DNA from: DATDCV01 sp036524155
GTDB lineage: Bacteria > Verrucomicrobiota > Verrucomicrobiia > Limisphaerales > UBA8199
Direction: 5' to 3'
DNA: 18,220 nt
NCBI GenBank assembly: GCA_036524155.1
Contig: DATDCV010000047.1
Coordinates: 1-18,220 of the forward strand
A program made the position numbers and the translations under genes. Every line of letters starts with the position of its first letter. The stretch's first letter is position 1. The notes beneath the pieces were generated by a model. That model searched no databases. It saw nothing but the letters and a program-made list of their open reading frames with translations, and was not told the origin of the DNA. Of this stretch, positions 8,579-14,982 are shown in pieces.

Positions 8579-8623
8579 GGGTGGTGGTCTTACGGGCATC
8601 AACATGCCGGGCGAGTACCACCC
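8579..8623. terminator. Candidate hairpin between convergent genes
   Basis: A nested inverted repeat: outer arms gggtggt (8579-8585) and accaccc (8617-8623), inner arms ggcat (8595-8599) and atgcc (8604-8608) around a 4-base loop. It lies in the 121-base gap between the end of the mosaic gene (8506) and the end of the methyltransferase gene (8628), where a bidirectional terminator is expected. There is no T-run on either side, so it is a weak candidate. Confidence 0.3.
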
Positions 8624-8627
8624 TTGT

Positions 8628-9620
8628 TCATCCTGAAGCGGCGGACGCTGGCTCCCCAAGGCGCGGTGTATTCCTGTTGCGCAGGTAAAACCTGACGACG
8701 TCGCCCTCCCCTTTGCGATTGAGTTCTTTGGCCTTCATGCTGAGCGTGCGCATCTTTTTCGAAGCGAGCAGCCACCTGAGGGGATGCATACCAAGCGCCC
8801 GAGGGTCGTTTTGGGAGATGCCTCTCTCGTATTCCTCACTGAGCCAGAACATACGCCCGTCGCCTTCCTGAACGGTGTCGGCAACTTTAAGCCCGGCATT
8901 TTGAGCCAGCAAATCGATGCTCCTGTAAGTATGGATGTACAGGTGCCGAGGGGCGTCCAGATTGAACCAGTTCACCCCGAAGCGGCGCCAGGCGTAAGAT
9001 GACGCAATCGGAATGCTGAGCATAACCACGCCTTGTGGGCTCAACAGCCGCTGTAAGTGCCGCATTACTTCCGCGGGTCGATCCATGTGCTCAAAGGTGT
9101 AGTGGAGAGTTATCAAATCGAATTCGCCCGCTAAGTCGCTCAATTCCCGCTTGAAGATCTTCACGCCGTTCTCATGAACGATATCCCGCTGGATATATGG
9201 GTCCGCCCCCGTCAGATCCCTGAACCCGAGATGGGACAGGTCGAGGAGCACCCGGCCCGAACCGCAACCGACGTCAAGGATTCGGGCGTCTTTTGTTACC
9301 CCGGAATAGCGGACCGCCTCGATCGCCACGTTGTGGAAAAAAACAGTTGATATCAGCCACCCCAGAATATTTCGTCGGCCGTATGCGTAGGAAGACCACT
9401 GACGCCTTACAAGGGTCTTCAGGACCCCGTGCTCCTGGAACGAGTAATAATCCTTCGGGTAGTACTTCCCCATATCCGCGGGGATTTCGAGCAACTGCAC
9501 GCAGCCGCAACCACCGCACTCGAGGTATGTAAAACGTTCCCGCGTGCCCAGGAGCATCTCGCAGGCAGCGTGGAGCTGATTGTTTTCAGCATTTTGGCAG
9601 ATTTTGCACGCGTGGCTCAT
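8628..9620 (-). CDS. Class I SAM-dependent methyltransferase with Cys-rich N-terminus
   Basis: The protein has 330 residues. Cysteines at 5, 8, 35, 38 and 40 (CKIC and CGGCGC) suggest a small zinc-binding module, as in sugar and lipid C-/O-methyltransferases of the Methyltransf_13/23 type. The SAM-binding fold starts at motif I, ILDVGCGSGRVLL (114-126), with an acidic residue at the end of strand 2 (LTGADPY, D140), FDLITLHYTFEHMDRP at about 167-182 (motif IV region), and LLSPQGVVMLSIP at about 192-204. The C-terminal part has HLYIHT and a Lys/Arg-rich tail. The substrate cannot be named. Such stand-alone enzymes often act on cell-surface sugars or secondary metabolites, but nothing nearby supports either. 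The ATG at 9620 is preceded by a TATAAC box on the minus strand (9638-9633), without a matching -35. The gene converges on the mosaic gene. Confidence 0.85.
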   Translation of the reverse strand: MSHACKICQNAENNQLHAACEMLLGTRERFTYLECGGCGCVQLLEIPADMGKYYPKDYYSFQEHGVLKTLVRRQWSSYAYGRRNILGWLISTVFFHNVAIEAVRYSGVTKDARILDVGCGSGRVLLDLSHLGFRDLTGADPYIQRDIVHENGVKIFKRELSDLAGEFDLITLHYTFEHMDRPAEVMRHLQRLLSPQGVVMLSIPIASSYAWRRFGVNWFNLDAPRHLYIHTYRSIDLLAQNAGLKVADTVQEGDGRMFWLSEEYERGISQNDPRALGMHPLRWLLASKKMRTLSMKAKELNRKGEGDVVRFYLRNRNTPRLGEPASAASG

Positions 9621-9799
9621 TCGGCATCGGGCGTTATACTAGTACTGCACGGGTGATCGAGCAACCAGTGAATTTTGCCCGCCGCTGGAGCCGCCATCGC
9701 TGTACGTCGCGTCCGACCGAACCGCTCAGCGTCCGCGAAGAAGCGCTCAATCGCCAGATTGGAGTGGGTCTGAACCTTGCGGGGCGCCTCGGAGGGCTT

Positions 9800-10078
9800 C
9801 TAGTTTCGCGTGAAGGAGATTCGCCAGGTTCCGTCCGGTAATTTTTCGGAGCTATGCTCGAAACCCAACCCTGCGAGCTTGGTGAACAGCGGGATGGGCT
9901 CGAAAGGCGCCAGCAGAACGAAATCCTGACCGGGCTTTAAGCGCGCGACAGTTTCGTCAATCAGGCCACAGGGGGACTGTCCGGCGGCAAAGATCGACCG
10001 GATGTCGAACTCCAGTGCCGGGAGTGAATTCGGGCAGAGATCGGGGCTGATTTCAGCAGCGGCGCTATTGACTTTCAT
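9800..10078 (-). CDS. DUF2249 domain protein
   Basis: The protein has 92 residues from the ATG at 10078 (MKVNSAAAEISPDLC). The frame is open further upstream, but that part overlaps the end of the preceding gene and is not domain-like. Residues about 22-90 fit DUF2249: LEFDIRSIF, then an amphipathic stretch, then FVLLAPFEPIPLF (53-65), a G-x-G-F turn, and a closing strand GTWRISFTRN. The FEPxPL signature is characteristic. The domain is small, cytoplasmic and related to the TusA-like/SirA fold. It often lies beside nitrogen-oxide or hemerythrin genes, but its biochemical role is unsettled. It lies 44 bases downstream of the NnrS-like gene on the same strand, and a Crp/Fnr-type palindrome covers the junction, so it may have its own regulated promoter as well as read-through. 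Confidence 0.75.
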   Translation of the reverse strand: MKVNSAAAEISPDLCPNSLPALEFDIRSIFAAGQSPCGLIDETVARLKPGQDFVLLAPFEPIPLFTKLAGLGFEHSSEKLPDGTWRISFTRN

Positions 10079-10111
10079 AGAACTAATTTGTGTGCGGGCT
10101 GCCGCCGGCGC

Positions 10112-10127
10112 CTTGACCAGGGTCAAG
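10112..10127. promoter_or_regulatory. Crp/Fnr-type palindromic operator candidate
   Basis: The sequence cttgaccagggtcaag is a 7+2+7 inverted repeat containing TTGAC-N4-GTCAA, close to the TTGAT-N4-ATCAA consensus of Fnr/Dnr/NnrR regulators. Its centre (10119.5) is 41.5 bases upstream of the DUF2249 start codon, and it overlaps the stop codon of the NnrS-like gene. No strong -10 box was found, so promoter function is unproven. Confidence 0.45.
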
Positions 10128-11238
10128 CCGAGGCGACTTTTGGCTTTTGCCTGGGGAGCGGTCGGAACACCAGCGCGGTTACTGTGTTCAACAGAAACAG
10201 GGCGACGGCAGCAGCGCTTAGCACGGCGCCCCACTGTCGGCCAGAGCTGGAATTCACCAGGTCCCCGCCGACGCGCAGCATTAAGCCCGCCTCGAGCAGC
10301 AGGACGTGCGCGTAGAACCGCCTCGAAAACACTGGCTGCACGACGAGGACCGCGGGGAAGATCACCGGCGCGTGCGCGAAGATCATCGAGAAGACGAACC
10401 CCAGGAAGAAAGAGTGCAGCGCGGAATCGTAGCGAAGGCCGGAGACGAGTGGCGAGAAGAACATCACCAGCACACCGCTGACAGCGAGCCAGCCATAACC
10501 CGCCAGGAGCGACAGCGCCATGAAGCGCGGCAGCCCCGGATTCTTCACGGCGCGGCGCGCGATGTCAAAACGCACGAGCCATAGAGCCATGGCCAGCACG
10601 CCGGCGCCGAGAAGACGCTCGCCGGCGACCTGCGCGAACGCGCTGATAATGAGCCCGGCGACAAAGAGGCAAAGCACGGCGCACAGCAACGGCAGCGACC
10701 ACTTCGAGGGCTTTTGGAAACGGCTTAAGTCCAATCGTTCACCGAGGATGGTGAGCGCCAGAAACGCTACCCACCACACGACAACCCGGTTAATTGGCCA
10801 CCTGAACCACCACAACGCATTCCCGACAACCCAAGCCAGCGCGCCCGCTGACATGACCATGGTGAAGGCGGCGGGCTGCATTTTGACCACCCTGAGCGTC
10901 ACGAGCCAAAATAACACGCTCCCGACGGTGATAAGCGCGAGGGGGGGCCGCCCGAGCATCCCCGCCGCGAACAGCACGGAGCCCGCCCCAACCATCACGG
11001 GCGGCAGATAGATCCACCAGGTTTTTAGTCCGACGGCCCGCTCCAGCGCGATCACCGTGCCGAGAAAGCCGCACACCATCAGCGGCCCGTGGTAGGTGAT
11101 CCAATTGGCGCTGCCGCCGGGAAGCGGAAGGTTCATGGGCAAGCGCACCAGGCCACCCCAAACGCCCGCGACAAGCGAGGCGATGCCCAGCAACACGAAC
11201 GGCAATCGGCCTGCCGTCTTGTATATCTCTCTGCTCAC
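10123..11238 (-). CDS. Multi-pass membrane protein, NnrS-like
   Basis: The protein has 371 residues from a GTG at 11238 (MSREIYKTAGRLPFVLLGI). The frame is open to an ATG at 11352, but those extra codons run through the palindromic repeat at 11304-11332, so the short form is preferred; no good ribosome binding site decides it. About 11-12 hydrophobic helices cover nearly the whole protein (roughly 12-32, 46-66, 73-93, 99-119, 124-144, 149-167, 181-201, 206-224, 240-262, 272-300, 308-325, 337-357). Membrane-placed histidines (50 in ITYHGPLMV, 275 and 289 in ALHSFFLGF and IFAHAPVIF, 311 in YAHVLLL) could bind haem or metal. Layout, histidines and the downstream DUF2249 gene suggest an NnrS-like protein of nitrogen-oxide stress. 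This is a tentative family call; an unrelated polytopic protein is possible. Confidence 0.55.
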   Translation of the reverse strand: MSREIYKTAGRLPFVLLGIASLVAGVWGGLVRLPMNLPLPGGSANWITYHGPLMVCGFLGTVIALERAVGLKTWWIYLPPVMVGAGSVLFAAGMLGRPPLALITVGSVLFWLVTLRVVKMQPAAFTMVMSAGALAWVVGNALWWFRWPINRVVVWWVAFLALTILGERLDLSRFQKPSKWSLPLLCAVLCLFVAGLIISAFAQVAGERLLGAGVLAMALWLVRFDIARRAVKNPGLPRFMALSLLAGYGWLAVSGVLVMFFSPLVSGLRYDSALHSFFLGFVFSMIFAHAPVIFPAVLVVQPVFSRRFYAHVLLLEAGLMLRVGGDLVNSSSGRQWGAVLSAAAVALFLLNTVTALVFRPLPRQKPKVASA

Positions 11239-11303
11239 CCGTGGAGTCTTTACAGTTACGAGGGAGTTTTCAATCTGTGAGTTGTACCGGACATCATAAA
11301 TGC

Positions 11304-11332
11304 TTGCGCCGCGTGAGGGCACGCGGCCTACA
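11304..11332 (+). repeat. REP-like palindromic unit, left arm
   Basis: This 29-base arm is perfectly repeated in inverted orientation at 11358-11386, with a 25-base spacer. Inside it, gccgcgtg-aggg-cacgcggc is itself a perfect 8-base-stem hairpin. This nested design resembles REP/BIME elements. Confidence 0.8.
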
Positions 11333-11357
11333 AAAGAGCCCGAGCATTCCATAGTCC

Positions 11358-11386
11358 TGTAGGCCGCGTGCCCTCACGCGGCGCAA
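11358..11386 (-). repeat. REP-like palindromic unit, right arm
   Basis: Exact reverse complement of 11304-11332. The pair could fold as one 29-base-pair hairpin with a 25-base loop, or as two separate 8-base-pair hairpins. Confidence 0.8.
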
Positions 11387-11407
11387 CTCATGTCGTTGGG
11401 TTTGGCG

Positions 11408-11439
11408 CCCGCGGTATTGCGGCTAATCAATACCGCGGG
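11408..11439. repeat. Third palindrome in the same gap
   Basis: Arms cccgcggtatt (11408-11418) and aataccgcggg (11429-11439) are perfectly complementary over 11 bases around a 10-base loop. It differs in sequence from the REP-like pair 21 bases to its left. It lies 37 bases before the signal peptidase start. Confidence 0.7.
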
Positions 11440-11476
11440 GGCGTTGGCAAGCAACTTGCAGTGGACCCGGCGGAAT

Positions 11477-12070
11477 ATGCGACCGCTATACCGCCTGGCT
11501 GAATGGTCCTGGCGAAACGAGCCGTGCCGTTGGCTTTTGACGGTCACTTTTGCCGCTTTCCTCGGCATTGCCGCGGGGAAAACGGTGCTGGGGATTTCCG
11601 GGTCTGTCTCAGTTGTGGACGGTTCAAGCATGGAACCGACCTATAGCCCCGGAGCGCGCGTTTATACGGTCTCCGTGTCGTCGCCCTTGCGCCGGGGCGA
11701 CATAGTGCTGGTGGACGACGGCAGCAAGGAGTACGCATTGAAGCGTATCGTCGGTCTGCCGAACGAGACCATTTCTCTCTGGCGCGGCTACGTTTTCATC
11801 AACCGCCGACTGCTCCGGGAGTGTTATTTACCCAGATACACCCATACTTTTCCGGATGAGCGCGCCGGGCGGTTCGTGTTCGTGCTCGGCTCGGACCAAT
11901 ATTTCGTGCTTGGGGATAACCGCACCCGCAGCGTTGACGGCAGGAGCTACGGCCCGCTCGAAGGAAAGAAGATCAAGAGCCGCGTGCCTCAATCCGAATC
12001 GTACCCGCGCGCAACTCTCGCTGATTTCACATTGCCTGGCGAGGGGAAACGAACCATCCGACCGCTGTAG
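11477..12070 (+). CDS. lepB: Signal peptidase I (S26 family)
   Basis: The protein has 197 residues from the ATG at 11477 (MRPLYRLAEW). It is preceded by a GGCGG stretch that may act as a weak ribosome binding site. An earlier in-frame ATG at 11390 would translate the palindrome at 11408-11439 and is not favoured. One N-terminal membrane helix is at about 18-38. The S26 boxes follow: GSSMEPTYSPG with nucleophile Ser51, RRGDIVLVDD at 72-81, ALKRIVGLPNE with the general-base Lys89, and GDNRTRSVDGRSYGPL at 146-161. Both catalytic residues are present, so it should be active. Family role: cleaves signal peptides of Sec and Tat substrates on the outer face of the inner membrane. It is shorter than E. 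coli LepB and has one membrane helix, not two. It converges on the pseudopilin gene, 45 bases away. Confidence 0.9.
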   Translation: MRPLYRLAEWSWRNEPCRWLLTVTFAAFLGIAAGKTVLGISGSVSVVDGSSMEPTYSPGARVYTVSVSSPLRRGDIVLVDDGSKEYALKRIVGLPNETISLWRGYVFINRRLLRECYLPRYTHTFPDERAGRFVFVLGSDQYFVLGDNRTRSVDGRSYGPLEGKKIKSRVPQSESYPRATLADFTLPGEGKRTIRPL

Positions 12071-12115
12071 CCCTGGGGCGAATCCTCCTCAAGGTCACGC
12101 GGTGGGGAGCAGAAC

Positions 12116-12952
12116 TTACAGGTTAGTATCGACGTTCGATGGTTTGTAGAACAGCACCCAGGAACCGGACATCGAACCCACGTCCACAGTAGCGCGCGGG
12201 TCGTCCAGTCTGAATTTGCGCCATTCTACATGCCCGTCTTCAAAGAGGAAATTACCCCCCGTGGGAACGCCACCAACAGTTCGATGGCTGGCGGTCATGT
12301 AGGGTTTGCCGTCGAAAAGAGTGCTCCAGGTAACCGACCCGCGATTCGCAGCAGGAGTCCAGGACCCGACGGCCTGCAGTCGATCACTCATTGTGGGTAC
12401 CTTTCGGTACTCTCCTCCGAGCTTTCTGCGAAAATGCCAGCCTCCCAGGCCGGCGGAATTGTATGGCCAACCGTTGAGCGCGGTATTTGCTCGCGCCGGA
12501 AACCAGAAGTAGCCGATCAGGTGCGGATTTTGGTCAGAGATGATGGTCGTCTCAGCGATACGGTGCCACTCGTCAGTCGGACAGTAGAGAACGTCGTTTA
12601 TCGAACGGCGATTTTGCACCGTCCCACGATGGTTGGGAAAAAGGCAGGTTGGATAAAAATTTGTGTTGAAGGTGGGCGACATCCAGCTCAAATCCATGCC
12701 GCCCGAGTTATCAGGAAAGAAGTCCCGGTTCTCTCCCGCATACATGGTAATACCCATACCCCATTGCTTGAGATTACTGGCGCATTGCGCCCGCACCGCT
12801 GAGGCCTTTGCCTTGCTAAGGGCGGGCAATAACATTGCGGCCAGAATGGCGATGATCGCTATGACCACCAGCAGTTCAATGAGGGTAAACGCGATCTTGT
12901 GTGGCTTCGGGTCCGAACCCGTTTGACTCCACTGCGGCAAAGAGCGCTGCAT
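12116..12952 (-). CDS. Type II secretion/type IV pilin-like pseudopilin (H-X9-DG type)
   Basis: The protein has 278 residues. The prepilin signal is a 21-residue leader ending KIA, then FTLIELLVV with cleavage expected between A21 and F22 and the conserved Glu at mature position 5 (E26), followed by a hydrophobic helix to about 43 and LLPALSKAKA. The globular part has paired cysteines (C57, C103, C124) and, near the C-terminus, ASHRTVGGVPTGGNFLFEDG (221-240), the H-x-DG signature of the large pseudopilin families of Planctomycetes and Verrucomicrobia. A good ribosome binding site, AGGAG (12962-12958), lies 5 bases before the ATG. It would be processed by a prepilin peptidase, not by the neighbouring signal peptidase I. 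Its function is unknown; these genomes usually hold many paralogues. It follows the Ig/kinase cluster on the same strand after 127 bases. Confidence 0.88.
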   Translation of the reverse strand: MQRSLPQWSQTGSDPKPHKIAFTLIELLVVIAIIAILAAMLLPALSKAKASAVRAQCASNLKQWGMGITMYAGENRDFFPDNSGGMDLSWMSPTFNTNFYPTCLFPNHRGTVQNRRSINDVLYCPTDEWHRIAETTIISDQNPHLIGYFWFPARANTALNGWPYNSAGLGGWHFRRKLGGEYRKVPTMSDRLQAVGSWTPAANRGSVTWSTLFDGKPYMTASHRTVGGVPTGGNFLFEDGHVEWRKFRLDDPRATVDVGSMSGSWVLFYKPSNVDTNL

Positions 12953-12968
12953 AAATGCTCCTATAGGA

Positions 12969-12988
12969 CGTTACCTAAGCAAGTAACG
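12969..12988. repeat. Small inverted repeat upstream of the pseudopilin gene
   Basis: Arms cgttac and gtaacg around an 8-base loop, 17 bases upstream of the pseudopilin start. It could be an operator or a leader hairpin, or chance; at 6 bases per arm it is weak. Confidence 0.25.
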
Positions 12989-13079
12989 CCTGCCGCGCGC
13001 GGAATCAAGCAAATTCGCAAACCCGGTTTTTGCGGCACCGCTGATTGCGAAGCGAGCATCCGGCCCCTGTAGCCCCGCA

Positions 13080-13877
13080 CTATTGCCGCGTCTTGAAGCT
13101 GTAGCCCACCGGGTCGAGGGGGACGCCGCTCGCACTCCGAAAGTTTTTGAACGAAACGCTGTTGAGGCCCAGCCGATATTCCCACGCGGGCTGGAGCGAC
13201 ACGGGCAGTACGCACGTCTTCTTGTCTTCGGTCCAATACGGCTTTTTGCCTTCCGGTATGGTGGGGAACTGCGGACCGCCACCCGTCCACGAGCAACCGC
13301 CGCTCATCGGGACGCTGAACGTGACGCGTAATTCGGTAAGGCCGGGATCCACATCTTTGGCCCCATTCAGGGGCACAAGCTTGACGATGCGGGGCTTGGC
13401 GGAGCGATTCTTTGCGTCGTCACTCGCGCCCGTGGTTGTGAAACGGATTTCGGAGGGAGTGGCGGGCGTACCGTCCACGCTGCGGAAATTCCTGAAGCTG
13501 GGCGAATTGATGCCGACTCTGTAGGAACGGCCGGACTCGAGCCTCACCGGGAAGACACACGTCCGCTTGTCGCGCCAGTGCGCCTTTTGGCCTTCGGGGC
13601 TCTGCGGAAACTCCGGCCCGCCACCGGTCCACGAAAACCCGCCCGCCATGTCGCGGTCAAACGTCACGGTAATCTCGGCGAGATTCGGGTTGACCTCCGT
13701 ATCGCCCGATTTGGGAGAAGTGGCGATGATGCGCGGCGGTCCACCGCCGCCAGCCCCAGCCGCGTCCGCAGCCCGGCCGAGGGTTGAGGTGAAAAGGGCC
13801 AGCACCGGGCACAGCGCAACGGCTGTCACCAGGCTGGAGTACGGTTGCGAGAGTTTTGTTTGCATTTTCTTGTTCAT
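13080..13877 (-). CDS. Secreted protein with two Ig-like (SbsA/Big_5-type) domains
   Basis: The protein has 265 residues from the ATG at 13877 (MNKKMQTKLSQPYSS). The frame is open further upstream inside the preceding gene, but this start follows that gene's stop by 1 base and gives a signal peptide (about 1-36, ending LGRA). A Gly/Ala linker leads to two copies of one Ig-like domain, about 47-149 and 161-263. Both carry the P-x-x-G-x-x-x-V-N/D-P-x-L-x-E core, VTF-x-x-x-M, FSWTGGG or CSWTGGG, TCV-F/L-PV-x-L and INSPSFRNF or LNSVSFKNF. The two copies resemble each other more than the copies in the two upstream genes, so an internal duplication is likely. There is no enzyme motif and no anchor. 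It is the last gene of the kinase cluster and is probably periplasmic or extracellular. Confidence 0.8.
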   Translation of the reverse strand: MNKKMQTKLSQPYSSLVTAVALCPVLALFTSTLGRAADAAGAGGGGPPRIIATSPKSGDTEVNPNLAEITVTFDRDMAGGFSWTGGGPEFPQSPEGQKAHWRDKRTCVFPVRLESGRSYRVGINSPSFRNFRSVDGTPATPSEIRFTTTGASDDAKNRSAKPRIVKLVPLNGAKDVDPGLTELRVTFSVPMSGGCSWTGGGPQFPTIPEGKKPYWTEDKKTCVLPVSLQPAWEYRLGLNSVSFKNFRSASGVPLDPVGYSFKTRQ

Positions 13878-13878
13878 T

Positions 13879-14937
13879 TTACTTCTTGAGATCGGCGAAA
13901 AACTTCTCGTCGTTCGCCTTAAGTGTTTCCGTGATTCGATTCGCATCGCTGTATTCCGGGTCCTTGTACCAGACGACGAATTCAGGATTGAACTCGGGTT
14001 TGCCGCCCTGATCGGCCCACCACTTGCCCCAAGCCTTCCAATCGTAGCCGAGATTCTCGCCGGTGAGTTGGACAAGGGAGATCTGGGCCCACCACCGCGT
14101 GTTAACATTCCCGTGATAGACGAGGTGGATTAGCTCCGGGACCACCCGCTTGTCGCCGATCAAGCCCAGCGCACGGATCGCCATCCAGCGATCGCGGCAG
14201 TTCTTTTCGCGCCGTTCGGCAGCGATTTCCAGCAGCGGCGAAACGGCCTTCTGTGATTTCAAAGCGCCCAGAGAGTTGATCGCCTGGTAATACTCGCGAG
14301 TTTGCGGCCCTTGGAGTGTATCCAGGAGTCGCGCTTCGAGTTGTTCACGCTCGGGTTGCGGCATCTGGTCGAACGTGCGCCGGTCGAAAAAGCTGCGGAA
14401 CTGCCGGTCGGTCCATTCGAGGACCAGTTTCTGTTCGGCGTTCAACCCGGGTACGGCCGACGGAGACCTGGGCGCGGCCGACCCAGCACCGGCACCGCCG
14501 GCGGCAGCCGAACGTTCCGCGCCCCCACCCTGCCCTGCCGTACGGAAAGTCAGGAGGTAGGGCACGGCGGGGTTGCCGCTGGCATCTTTGAAGTTCTGGA
14601 ACTTGCTGCTGTTCAGCCAGCTCGCGTAAAATCTGCCCGCTTCCAGTTTCACCGGCAGCACACAGGTGCGCCCATCTTCCAGGTAACGCGGCTTGTCGGT
14701 CGTCTCGGGAAACGTGTCTTCGCCCCAGGTTGACCACGACCAACTGCCGTCCTGCATTGGCTTGCTGAAAGTGACTCGCAGCTCAGTCAGGGCCGGGTCC
14801 ACGTCCACCGACCCGGCGACGGGAACGGTCTTCACGACCACCGGGGGAGCGGACTCCAACGAGACCTCCTGTCCGTCGGCGGCCGTACTCAACACGCGGG
14901 CGGTTAAAACCACGAGCACCGGAATTGTATTTCTCAT
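13879..14937 (-). CDS. Secreted Ig-like + HEAT-repeat protein
   Basis: The protein has 352 residues. Signal peptide about 1-20 (MRNTIPVLVVLTARVLSTAA). An Ig-like domain at 31-133 contains DVDPALTELRVTFSKPM, WSWSTWG, TCVLPVKL and WLNSSKFQNF. A Gly/Ala/Ser-rich linker (135-165) leads to an alpha-helical C-terminal half with HEAT-like repeats: YYQAINSLGALKSQKAVSPL (216-235), WMAIRALGLIGDKRVVPEL (251-269), and RWWAQISLVQLTGENLGYDW (281-300), followed by a Trp-rich KAWGKWWADQGG. HEAT repeats usually bind proteins. It lies 45 bases downstream of the kinase gene and 1 base upstream of the Ig-Ig gene. Its Ig domain is about two thirds identical by eye to the kinase ectodomain. Probably a periplasmic or secreted binding partner; the actual partner is unknown. 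Confidence 0.8.
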   Translation of the reverse strand: MRNTIPVLVVLTARVLSTAADGQEVSLESAPPVVVKTVPVAGSVDVDPALTELRVTFSKPMQDGSWSWSTWGEDTFPETTDKPRYLEDGRTCVLPVKLEAGRFYASWLNSSKFQNFKDASGNPAVPYLLTFRTAGQGGGAERSAAAGGAGAGSAAPRSPSAVPGLNAEQKLVLEWTDRQFRSFFDRRTFDQMPQPEREQLEARLLDTLQGPQTREYYQAINSLGALKSQKAVSPLLEIAAERREKNCRDRWMAIRALGLIGDKRVVPELIHLVYHGNVNTRWWAQISLVQLTGENLGYDWKAWGKWWADQGGKPEFNPEFVVWYKDPEYSDANRITETLKANDEKFFADLKK

Positions 14938-14982
14938 AATTTGGTCCAGCGTTTACCGTTCAACTCGCACCACTCCGGCCGC

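Noticed and set aside
9621..9799. Possible gene remnant between the methyltransferase and DUF2249 genes
   Set aside because: One minus-strand frame reads NLAIERFFADAERFGRTRR, which looks mildly protein-like, but it has no start, no family match that I know and is only about 50 codons. Left as non-coding.
12071..12115. Terminator between convergent signal peptidase and pseudopilin genes
   Set aside because: No stem-loop or T-run could be found in these 45 bases.
12230..12802. 190-codon frame opposite the pseudopilin
   Set aside because: Antisense to a gene with a clear prepilin signal and ribosome binding site; no recognisable domain.
13016..13034. Hairpin cgcaaacccggtttttgcg downstream of the Ig-Ig gene
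   Set aside because: Short stem, and it lacks a T-run in the direction of transcription. It may be an attenuating structure but is not supportable as a terminator.
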